This document shows, piece by piece, positions 44,771 to 52,978 of a stretch of DNA of 54,005 nt (positions within the stretch are counted from its first letter, which is position 1; every line of letters starts with the position of its first letter). Source of the DNA: Rhizobium leguminosarum (GTDB lineage: Bacteria; Pseudomonadota; Alphaproteobacteria; Rhizobiales; Rhizobiaceae); NCBI RefSeq assembly GCF_001652265.1, contig NZ_LWBS01000416.1:1-54005 (forward strand). The letters run 5' to 3'. The notes under the pieces were generated by a model that saw nothing but the letters and a program-made list of their open reading frames with translations, ran no database searches and was not told the origin of the DNA. A program made the position numbers and the translations under genes.

Positions 44771-47700
44771 ATGACGGACCTTATTACTCCGACGAAGAAC
44801 GTCAGCTCGACTGGGGATCAGAAAGTAGACGGGCTCTTCAGCGGCACTGCCTGGGACGGAACCATAACCTATGCGTTTCCCACCACCTCGTCATCGTATG
44901 CCGATGATGGCGCCGATTTATACTACGAAAAGTACTATTCTTTCTCTCCAATCTCGTCGCAGCAGCAGTCTCTTGCCTTGTACTTTATGGAGCAGTCCTA
45001 CGGGAGTGCGGCAAATGACGGCTTCTCCGTCGAGGGGTTCACGAACGCCAACTTTGAGGCCGGAAGCGCGAATACCGCAACGGTGCGGTTCGCTCAAACC
45101 TCGGATCCCTCTCTGGAGACGGCAGGGGCCTATTTACCAGCTGCCGACGAGCGGGGTGGTGATATCTGGTTCGGGACAAGATATGCTGGCACGGAAGATG
45201 ATTATCGCTTCCCGAGGTTCGGCAACTATGCAGGCCAAACCTTGGCGCACGAACTCGGTCACGCGCTCGGACTGAAACATGCCCACGAAGCGGGTGATGT
45301 CAATGGGATAGTTGTTCCGAGCGCCTACGACTCGCTCGAATACACGATTATGACCTACCACACATTTATCGGAGACGATGAGAGGGGCGCCAAGTATGAG
45401 CATGATGGCGCGCCACAAACCTTCATGATGCTCGACATCGCCGCCCTGCAGGAAATGTATGGTGCGGACTACACGACGAACAGTGGCGATACCGTCTACA
45501 AGTGGAATCCGAACCAGGGCATCACCTATGTCAACGGGGTCGCGGCCATCACGCCCGCCGCCAACCGCATCTTCGCAACAATCTGGGACGGCGGCGGTAT
45601 CGATACCTATGATTTGAGCGCTTATACCACCGCCCTCAAGATCGACTTGCGAGCAGGGGGGTATTCGGTCTTTTCCCAAGGCCAGTTGGCCGACCTGGGA
45701 GGAGGTCCGAACAATGGTTATGCCCGCGGCAACATTTTCAACGCCCTTCTTTATCACGACAATGTTGCATCGTTGATAGAGAATGTTCGGGCCGGGTCCG
45801 GCAGCGATACGATTGTCGGCAACGAGGCGGATAATACGCTCTGGGGCAATGCCGGAAATGATTCTCTTACCGGTGATTCCGGCAATGACACACTCGACGG
45901 CGGTGCCGGAATCGACAAGATGTCGGGCGGGGTGGGCAACGACGTCTACATCGTCGACAATGCCAACGACACTGTGATTGAGAATGCCAATGAGGGGACG
46001 GACACGGTCCGGACGGCGGTTGGGGATTTTACACTCGGCACCAACGTCGAAAACCTGACCTACACCGGCACCGACGGGTTCGCCGGTTATGGCAACGCGG
46101 CGGACAATGTGATTACCGGCGGGACGAGATTTGATTGGCTGGATGGGAAGGCCGGCGCCGACACGCTGATCGGTGGTGCGGGTGATGATACCTATACCGT
46201 CGATAGTCTCGGCGATGTCGTGGTCGAGGCGACCGACGGCGGCGTTGACAGGATCTTGACCGATCTTGCCGCTTATTCGCTGGCGGGGATCGCCAATGTC
46301 GAGAACCTCGTCCTCCGGAGCAACGGCAATTCTACCGGTACCGGCAATAGCCTCGACAATATGATCACCAGTGGGACGGGCAATGACACGCTTTCTGGTG
46401 GGGCAGGCAACGATACTCTAGACGGTGGCCGGGGAGCTGACTCGCTTACCGGCGGGACCGGCAACGACATTTATGTCGTTTACGATGTCGGCGACACTAT
46501 CATTGAAAACGCCGACGAGGGCATCGATACGGTGCAGACGTATCTTACGGGCTACACACTGAGCGCCAACGTCGAGAACCTCACCTATCGCGGACCTTGG
46601 GCGTTTGGGTTTGTGGGCACGGGCAACAATCTCGATAACGTGATCACCGGGGGCGGCGCCACCGATACGCTTTCCGGCGGCGCCGGCAATGACACGCTGG
46701 ATGGCTGGACAGGTGCGGACACCTTGATCGGCGGAGCGGGCAACGACACCTACATCGTCGACAATGCCGGCGACATCGTCACCGAAGCTGCCAATGGGGG
46801 GATCGACACGGTTCGCACGACCCTGGCAGGCTATACGCTTGGTAGCGATGTCGAGAACCTCACCTATAGCGGCACGGCAGCCTTTACCGGGACGGGCAAT
46901 GACCTTGCCAACACGATCCGGGGTGCGGCAGGTGCCGACACCCTGGACGGAAAGGCCGGAGCAGACATGCTGATCGGCGGAGCGGGCGACGACACCTATA
47001 TTGTCGATAACCTTGCCGACGTCGTCACTGAAAGGCCGAATGAAGGAGCCGATCTGATCAAGGCGACGCTTTCTTCCTATGCTTTGACCAATAATGTCGA
47101 GAACCTGACCTTTATCGGCACTGGCGATTTCGCTGGGACTGGAAATGGTCTCGCGAACACGATCACCGGCGGCGCCGGCAACGACACGCTTGACGGCGGC
47201 GCCGGCAACGACACGCTAGACGGCGGTGCCGGCAACGACATCTATGTGGTTGACAGTGCGAGCGACGTGATCAAGGAGGCGGTTAGCGCCGGCACTGACG
47301 AAATCCACACGGTGCTTGCAGCCTACTCGATCGCCGCCTTGGTCAATGTCGAGAACCTGACCTACACTGGATCCGCCAACTTCACCGGCACCGGCAATGC
47401 GGTTGCCAACACGATCACCGGCGGCGCCGGCAATGACACGCTGGATGGCGGGGTCGGTGCGGACAGCTTGATCGGCGGAGCGGGCGACGACACTTACATC
47501 GTCGACAATGCCGGCGACCTTGTCACCGAAGCCGCCGATGAAGGAACCGACACGGTTCGCACGGCATTGGTGAACTATACGCTTGGCAGTGATGTCGAGA
47601 ACCTCACCTATACCGGAACGGCAGCCTTTACCGGGACAGGCAATAGCCTTGCCAACACGATCCGGGGCGCGGCAGGTGCCGACACTCTGGACGGGAAGGC

Positions 47701-50700
47701 CGGTACGGATACTTTGATCGGTGGTGCCGGCAACGACACCTATCTTGTCGATGACGTTGGCGACGTGGTCACCGAAGGGCTGAATGCAGGCACCGATCTG
47801 ATCAAGACGGCGCTTTCAATCTATACGCTCGGCGCCAATGTCGAGAACCTGCTCTATACGGGATCCGCCAGCTTCACCGGCACCGGCAATGCGCTGGCCA
47901 ACACGATCATCGGCGGCGCCGGCAATGACACGCTTGACGGCGGCGCCGGCAACGACACGCTGAACGGTGGTGCCGGCAACGACATCTATGTGGTCGACAG
48001 TGCGGGCGACGTAATCAACGAGGCGGTCAGCGCCGGCATCGACGAGATCCGGACGTCGCTTGCAGCCTGCTCGATTGCCGCATTGGTCAATGTCGAGAAC
48101 CTGACCTACACGGGATCCGCCAGCTTCACCGGCACCGGCAATGCGTTCGCCAACACGATCACTGGCGGTGTCGGCAACGATATGCTGAATGGTGGAACTG
48201 GCGCCGACACCTTGATCGGTGGTGCGGGCGGCGACATCTATATCGTCGACAATGCCGGCGACCTCGTCACCGAAGTTGCCGACGAGGGAACCGATACGGT
48301 TCGCACGACATTGGCAAGCTATACGCTTGGCAGCGATGTCGAGAACCTCACCTATATCGGCACGGTAGCCTTTGTCGGAACAGGCAATAGTCTCGACAAC
48401 ACGATCACGGGTGGCGCTGCCATCGATACGCTTTCCGGCGGTGTCGGCAACGATACGCTGAATGGCGGGGCTGGCGCCGACAGCTTGATCGGCGGGGCTG
48501 GCCACGACACTTACTTCGTCGACAATGCCGGCGACATCGTCACCGAAGCCGCCGACGCAGGGACCGACACGGTTCGCACGACCCTGGCCGCCCACACACT
48601 GGCGGCCAATGTCGAGAACCTCACCTACATCGGAACGGCAGCCTTTGCCGGGACAGGGAATCTGCTCGACAACGTTATCATAGGTGGTGTTGGCGCTGAC
48701 AAGCTCATGGGGGCTGCGGGCAACGACACACTGATCGGAGGTGGCGGTTCCGATACGATGTTGGGTGGGGTTGGCGACGACGTTTACGTCGTCGACATCG
48801 CGACGGACATCGTGATCGAGAACGCCAATGAGGGGATAGACATAGTGCAGACGGCGCTTGCGACCTACTCGATCGCGGCACTGACCAATGTCGAGAATCT
48901 GACGTACACCCGGTCCGCCAACTTCACCGGCACCGGCAATGCGCTCGCTAACACGATCACCGGCGGCGCCGGCAATGATATGCTAAACGGTGGGGCAGGT
49001 GCGGACACCTTGATCGGGGGGGCTGGCCACGACACCTACATCGTCGACAATGCCGGCGACAGCGTCACCGAAGCGGCCGACGCCGGGACCGACACGGTTC
49101 GCACGATACTGGCCGCCTACACATTGGGGAACAATGTCGAGAACCTGAGCTTTGCCGGCACAGGAGCTTTCGCTGGTACCGGTAACAATCTCGACAACAC
49201 GATCACGGGTGGCGCTGCCACCGATACGCTTTCCGGCGGCGCCGGCAATGACACGCTGGATGGCGGGGTCGGTGCGGACAGCTTGATCGGCGGAGCGGGC
49301 GACGACACTTACATCGTCGACAATGCCGGCGACCTTGTCACCGAAGCCGCCGATGAAGGAACCGACACGGTTCGCACGGCATTGGTGAACTATACGCTTG
49401 GCAGTGATGTCGAGAACCTCACCTATACCGGAACGGCAGCCTTTACCGGGACAGGCAATAGCCTTGCCAACACGATCCGGGGCGCGGCAGGTGCCGACAC
49501 TCTGGACGGGAAGGCCGGTACGGATACTTTGATCGGTGGTGCCGGCAACGACACCTATCTTGTCGATGACGTTGGCGACGTGGTCACCGAAGGGCTGAAT
49601 GCAGGCACCGATCTGATCAAGACGGCGCTTTCAATCTATACGCTCGGCGCCAATGTCGAGAACCTGCTCTATACGGGATCCGCCAGCTTCACCGGCACCG
49701 GCAATGCGCTGGCCAACACGATCATCGGCGGCGCCGGCAATGACACGCTTGACGGCGGCGCCGGCAACGACACGCTGAACGGTGGTGCCGGCAACGACAT
49801 CTATGTGGTCGACAGTGCGGGCGACGTAATCAACGAGGCGGTCAGCGCCGGCATCGACGAGATCCGGACGTCGCTTGCAGCCTGCTCGATTGCCGCATTG
49901 GTCAATGTCGAGAACCTGACCTACACGGGATCCGCCAGCTTCACCGGCACCGGCAATGCGTTCGCCAACACGATCACTGGCGGTGTCGGCAACGATATGC
50001 TGAATGGTGGAACTGGCGCCGACACCTTGATCGGTGGTGCGGGCGGCGACATCTATATCGTCGACAATGCCGGCGACCTCGTCACCGAAGTTGCCGACGA
50101 GGGAACCGATACGGTTCGCACGACATTGGCAAGCTATACGCTTGGCAGCGATGTCGAGAACCTCACCTATATCGGCACGGTAGCCTTTGTCGGAACAGGC
50201 AATAGTCTCGACAACACGATCACGGGTGGCGCTGCCATCGATACGCTTTCCGGCGGTGTCGGCAACGATACGCTGAATGGCGGGGCTGGCGCCGACAGCT
50301 TGATCGGCGGGGCTGGCCACGACACTTACTTCGTCGACAATGCCGGCGACATCGTCACCGAAGCCGCCGACGCAGGGACCGACACGGTTCGCACGACCCT
50401 GGCCGCCCACACACTGGCGGCCAATGTCGAGAACCTCACCTACATCGGAACGGCAGCCTTTGCCGGGACAGGGAATCTGCTCGACAACGTTATCATAGGT
50501 GGTGTTGGCGCTGACAAGCTCATGGGGGCTGCGGGCAACGACACACTGATCGGAGGTGGCGGTTCCGATACGATGTTGGGTGGGGTTGGCGACGACGTTT
50601 ACGTCGTCGACATCGCGACGGACATCGTGATCGAGAACGCCAATGAGGGGATAGACATAGTGCAGACGGCGCTTGCGACCTACTCGATCGCGGCACTGAC

Positions 50701-51331
50701 CAATGTCGAGAATCTGACGTACACCCGGTCCGCCAACTTCACCGGCACCGGCAATGCGCTCGCTAACACGATCACCGGCGGCGCCGGCAATGATATGCTA
50801 AACGGTGGGGCAGGTGCGGACACCTTGATCGGGGGGGCTGGCCACGACACCTACATCGTCGACAATGCCGGCGACAGCGTCACCGAAGCGGCCGACGCCG
50901 GGACCGACACGGTTCGCACGATACTGGCCGCCTACACATTGGGGAACAATGTCGAGAACCTCACCTATATCGGAACGGGGGCGTTTGCCGGAACAGGGAA
51001 TGCGCTGAATAACGTTGTCGTCGGCGGCAGTGGTTCGAATACGCTGACTGGTGGCGCCGGCAACGATAATCTCACTGGTGGAGCGGCAGCCGACGTCTTC
51101 GTTTATTTGCCGAACTGGGGCCATGATACGATCACAAACTTCGTGGCAACCGGCTCCGCACATGACGCGATCTCGATCGATCATAGCATTTTCGTCGACT
51201 GGGAATCGCTTTTTGCGGCAACCGAGCAGTCCGGGAGTGATACAATTATCACTGCCAATTCCGACAACACCATAACGTTAAAGAATGTTGCGCTTTTAAG
51301 CCTGCAGTCGTGGGACTTCTTGTTTGCTTGA
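44771..51331 (+). CDS. Giant serralysin-like RTX protein
   Basis: A 2186-aa secreted protein. The N-terminal 340 residues form a metzincin-type protease: zinc motif HELGHALGLKH (His160, Glu161, His164, His170), Met-turn YTIMTYH (Met194), then the serralysin C-terminal block MMLDIAALQEMYGADY. From about residue 345 to 2130 it is a chain of RTX nonapeptides (GGAGNDTLDGGAGNDTL) alternating with a module of about 100 aa headed NVENLTYTGTAAFTGTGN; 20 such NVENL modules can be counted. The C-terminus SLQSWDFLFA suits a type I secretion signal. Calcium binding should fold the repeats outside the cell. The exporter is not in this window. An internal 1729-bp duplication has enlarged the protein. Substrate unknown. 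Confidence 0.92.
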   Translation: MTDLITPTKNVSSTGDQKVDGLFSGTAWDGTITYAFPTTSSSYADDGADLYYEKYYSFSPISSQQQSLALYFMEQSYGSAANDGFSVEGFTNANFEAGSANTATVRFAQTSDPSLETAGAYLPAADERGGDIWFGTRYAGTEDDYRFPRFGNYAGQTLAHELGHALGLKHAHEAGDVNGIVVPSAYDSLEYTIMTYHTFIGDDERGAKYEHDGAPQTFMMLDIAALQEMYGADYTTNSGDTVYKWNPNQGITYVNGVAAITPAANRIFATIWDGGGIDTYDLSAYTTALKIDLRAGGYSVFSQGQLADLGGGPNNGYARGNIFNALLYHDNVASLIENVRAGSGSDTIVGNEADNTLWGNAGNDSLTGDSGNDTLDGGAGIDKMSGGVGNDVYIVDNANDTVIENANEGTDTVRTAVGDFTLGTNVENLTYTGTDGFAGYGNAADNVITGGTRFDWLDGKAGADTLIGGAGDDTYTVDSLGDVVVEATDGGVDRILTDLAAYSLAGIANVENLVLRSNGNSTGTGNSLDNMITSGTGNDTLSGGAGNDTLDGGRGADSLTGGTGNDIYVVYDVGDTIIENADEGIDTVQTYLTGYTLSANVENLTYRGPWAFGFVGTGNNLDNVITGGGATDTLSGGAGNDTLDGWTGADTLIGGAGNDTYIVDNAGDIVTEAANGGIDTVRTTLAGYTLGSDVENLTYSGTAAFTGTGNDLANTIRGAAGADTLDGKAGADMLIGGAGDDTYIVDNLADVVTERPNEGADLIKATLSSYALTNNVENLTFIGTGDFAGTGNGLANTITGGAGNDTLDGGAGNDTLDGGAGNDIYVVDSASDVIKEAVSAGTDEIHTVLAAYSIAALVNVENLTYTGSANFTGTGNAVANTITGGAGNDTLDGGVGADSLIGGAGDDTYIVDNAGDLVTEAADEGTDTVRTALVNYTLGSDVENLTYTGTAAFTGTGNSLANTIRGAAGADTLDGKAGTDTLIGGAGNDTYLVDDVGDVVTEGLNAGTDLIKTALSIYTLGANVENLLYTGSASFTGTGNALANTIIGGAGNDTLDGGAGNDTLNGGAGNDIYVVDSAGDVINEAVSAGIDEIRTSLAACSIAALVNVENLTYTGSASFTGTGNAFANTITGGVGNDMLNGGTGADTLIGGAGGDIYIVDNAGDLVTEVADEGTDTVRTTLASYTLGSDVENLTYIGTVAFVGTGNSLDNTITGGAAIDTLSGGVGNDTLNGGAGADSLIGGAGHDTYFVDNAGDIVTEAADAGTDTVRTTLAAHTLAANVENLTYIGTAAFAGTGNLLDNVIIGGVGADKLMGAAGNDTLIGGGGSDTMLGGVGDDVYVVDIATDIVIENANEGIDIVQTALATYSIAALTNVENLTYTRSANFTGTGNALANTITGGAGNDMLNGGAGADTLIGGAGHDTYIVDNAGDSVTEAADAGTDTVRTILAAYTLGNNVENLSFAGTGAFAGTGNNLDNTITGGAATDTLSGGAGNDTLDGGVGADSLIGGAGDDTYIVDNAGDLVTEAADEGTDTVRTALVNYTLGSDVENLTYTGTAAFTGTGNSLANTIRGAAGADTLDGKAGTDTLIGGAGNDTYLVDDVGDVVTEGLNAGTDLIKTALSIYTLGANVENLLYTGSASFTGTGNALANTIIGGAGNDTLDGGAGNDTLNGGAGNDIYVVDSAGDVINEAVSAGIDEIRTSLAACSIAALVNVENLTYTGSASFTGTGNAFANTITGGVGNDMLNGGTGADTLIGGAGGDIYIVDNAGDLVTEVADEGTDTVRTTLASYTLGSDVENLTYIGTVAFVGTGNSLDNTITGGAAIDTLSGGVGNDTLNGGAGADSLIGGAGHDTYFVDNAGDIVTEAADAGTDTVRTTLAAHTLAANVENLTYIGTAAFAGTGNLLDNVIIGGVGADKLMGAAGNDTLIGGGGSDTMLGGVGDDVYVVDIATDIVIENANEGIDIVQTALATYSIAALTNVENLTYTRSANFTGTGNALANTITGGAGNDMLNGGAGADTLIGGAGHDTYIVDNAGDSVTEAADAGTDTVRTILAAYTLGNNVENLTYIGTGAFAGTGNALNNVVVGGSGSNTLTGGAGNDNLTGGAAADVFVYLPNWGHDTITNFVATGSAHDAISIDHSIFVDWESLFAATEQSGSDTIITANSDNTITLKNVALLSLQSWDFLFA
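47418..49146 (+). repeat. Internal duplication of the RTX gene, copy A
   Basis: A 1729-bp segment repeated at 49233-50961, offset 1815 bp. All stretches compared are identical. It spans NVENL modules 7 to 12 and the start of module 13. The offset is 605 codons, so the frame is kept. Confidence 0.93.
49233..50961 (+). repeat. Internal duplication of the RTX gene, copy B
   Basis: Second copy of 47418-49146. Both ends can be placed exactly: before them the bases are A (copy A) and T (copy B), and after them G and C. The 86 bp between copies (49147-49232) encodes the unique NVENLSFAGTGAF module. Confidence 0.93.
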
Positions 51332-51692
51332 TGGCTGCTCGGACCTCGCGGCGCCTTATTGGCGGGAAGGAGATTAGGTGTGTAGTCCCTGAGGGTAATG
51401 GTGCGTCATCCTGAGTCGTGAGGAAGAGGATGCATTATGCGAGATGTTCTTCACGTCAGCGCCTGCTCGAGTCGCGTCTTCCAGCCGAACTTCAAGCGTC
51501 GCAAGAAAGCAACCGCTCCCTCGCCGCTTACTATCGGCTGAACTCTGAGACAATGGCCAAGTGCCGCGTCGCCACAGCACTTTGCTAACACCGCCTGCCA
51601 GCAAAGGTCTGAGATCACGGAGGGCCTTTGTCAGAAATGTCCGCAGTTGGCTTGGTTAATTTTGGGTAGCGAAACACGACCTTCCGGGGACG
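51332..51692. other. Intergenic region after the RTX gene
   Basis: No gene is supported. A 76-codon minus-strand frame (51374-51604) has a low-complexity Ser/Arg composition and no motif. A possible 7-bp stem CACGACC/GGTCGTG lies at 51675-51704, across the end of the next gene. Confidence 0.5.
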
Positions 51693-52652
51693 TCACCGGT
51701 CGTGCCGCCGAAGCTTCGACAAATGCTCGGAGCAAACCGTCTTGACCAGTTCGAGAAGCACGGCCGTTCGCTCGTGAACCCAGACTAACGCCTCCTCACT
51801 GATCTCGTAATGTTTCGAATAGCGTGCCTTCACATAGGCCTCGTTCAATGTGTTGAACCAGGCGCGTTCCTTGTGCTGATCACGCGGGAAGGCTTCGGCT
51901 AGACGACGGTCCTGCTCCTCGGCGAGCGAGCGCAGAAACTTGATATTGTGGGAAGGTGGGCCGTAGTTGGTCAGAGTGAGCAGGACGCAGGAATAGGCTT
52001 GCTCGAGGGATTGATGAAGTTCGAAAGCAGCATTCTCTGCATACCCACGATCTATCGCTAAGCGGCCCATTTCCAGGAAGCGAGTTGCCGCTCGAAATCT
52101 TTGCTCAAGATGCTCCTTCGCGACGCGCAGCCGATCCTCTAACGAAAGTGGTTCGGGTTCCGCCAATGGCTCATCGTCCAGTTCGTAGAGAACGATGCCT
52201 TCCTTTCGAATGTCGGAGAAGAAATACTGCCCCTCCTTGAGATAAGTATTCACCTCGCGTCTGGAATGCACGATGAAGCTCACCGGTGTTTCGATCGCAG
52301 CGTCGTGAATCAGCCGGTCGGCTGCCTTGTGCCAGTATTCGGCGAATTCGCAGAGCTTGCGGTTGTTGACGATGATCAAGAGATCGAAATCGGAGCGATA
52401 CCCCTTCATGGTGAAAGGTTCATCCACCCACCCACCCTTGGCGTAGGAGCCGAACAGGAGAATCTTCAGGATCCTGCCGCGTTTCTTGAAATCGGCCGTG
52501 CCTTCCTTCAGCGCGTCCTCGAACTCCTCGTGGAGGATTTCCAGGACCCGGCCGAGTTCTCGCTGCTTGCGAAGCGGCATATGATCGAGCGACGATTTCA
52601 TGAGCAATCGATAGGCGAAAGATCCAATATCGTCTACTGGCAATTTTAGCAT
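51693..52652 (-). CDS. Fused nucleotidyltransferase (MNT)-HEPN protein
   Basis: A 319-aa protein. The N-terminal half is a minimal nucleotidyltransferase: FGSYAKGG with Gly68-Ser69, then SDFDLLII with Asp88 and Asp90; the gap between them is about seven residues longer than usual. The C-terminal half (from about residue 170) is an all-helical HEPN domain with AENAAFELHQSLEQAYSCVLL and ARYSKHYEI; the Arg277-to-His281 spacing is shorter than the classical RNase motif Rx4-6H. In paired form MNT and HEPN make toxin-antitoxin modules in which the transferase modifies the HEPN toxin. TGGAG precedes ATG 52652. Divergent from traA in accessory DNA. Confidence 0.85.
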   Translation of the reverse strand: MLKLPVDDIGSFAYRLLMKSSLDHMPLRKQRELGRVLEILHEEFEDALKEGTADFKKRGRILKILLFGSYAKGGWVDEPFTMKGYRSDFDLLIIVNNRKLCEFAEYWHKAADRLIHDAAIETPVSFIVHSRREVNTYLKEGQYFFSDIRKEGIVLYELDDEPLAEPEPLSLEDRLRVAKEHLEQRFRAATRFLEMGRLAIDRGYAENAAFELHQSLEQAYSCVLLTLTNYGPPSHNIKFLRSLAEEQDRRLAEAFPRDQHKERAWFNTLNEAYVKARYSKHYEISEEALVWVHERTAVLLELVKTVCSEHLSKLRRHDR

Positions 52653-52978
52653 CGCTCAACTCCAGTGTTGCACCTTACGTCTCATCCGGTTGCCAACACA
52701 CGTTATGGATTGATGAAAAGCTTCAAGCGCTTAGGGACGAGGATCGTTTGATTCCGTCGTAGTTGGGACGCAGTGCCCTAGGGCGAACAAAGCGTGAAAT
52801 AGGGTTCAGATTATACTATCTTGAATAACACAGTTAAATCGCCTATTTGTCGCAGTTGATATGGAGCCGCGCGAAAACCGGAGACAAGCGCGGAGCGCTT
52901 CAGTCGTTCGGTCTGACTATTGTGAAAGAGCGATGTCGATCGTTGGTGTGCAACTGCTCCGAATATGCGAGGACAATC
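52653..52978. other. Divergent region between the MNT-HEPN gene and traA
   Basis: A 326-bp AT-richer region with no convincing gene. It holds the perfect palindrome GCCCTAGGGC (52775-52784). In Ti-type systems oriT lies next to traA, so this is the first place to look for one, but no clear nick-site consensus is visible. Confidence 0.45.

Noticed and set aside
47816..50410. Two identical 259-codon minus-strand frames inside the RTX gene
   Set aside because: They are antisense images of the duplicated RTX modules (47816-48595 and 49631-50410) with no independent motif.
45780..51100. CRISPR-like periodicity
   Set aside because: The repeats are coding RTX/NVENL modules in one open frame, with variable unit size and no short identical repeats separated by unique spacers.
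51374..51604. A 76-codon minus-strand frame after the RTX gene
   Set aside because: Low-complexity Ser/Arg text, no ribosome site; nothing to support a gene or a recognisable gene remnant.
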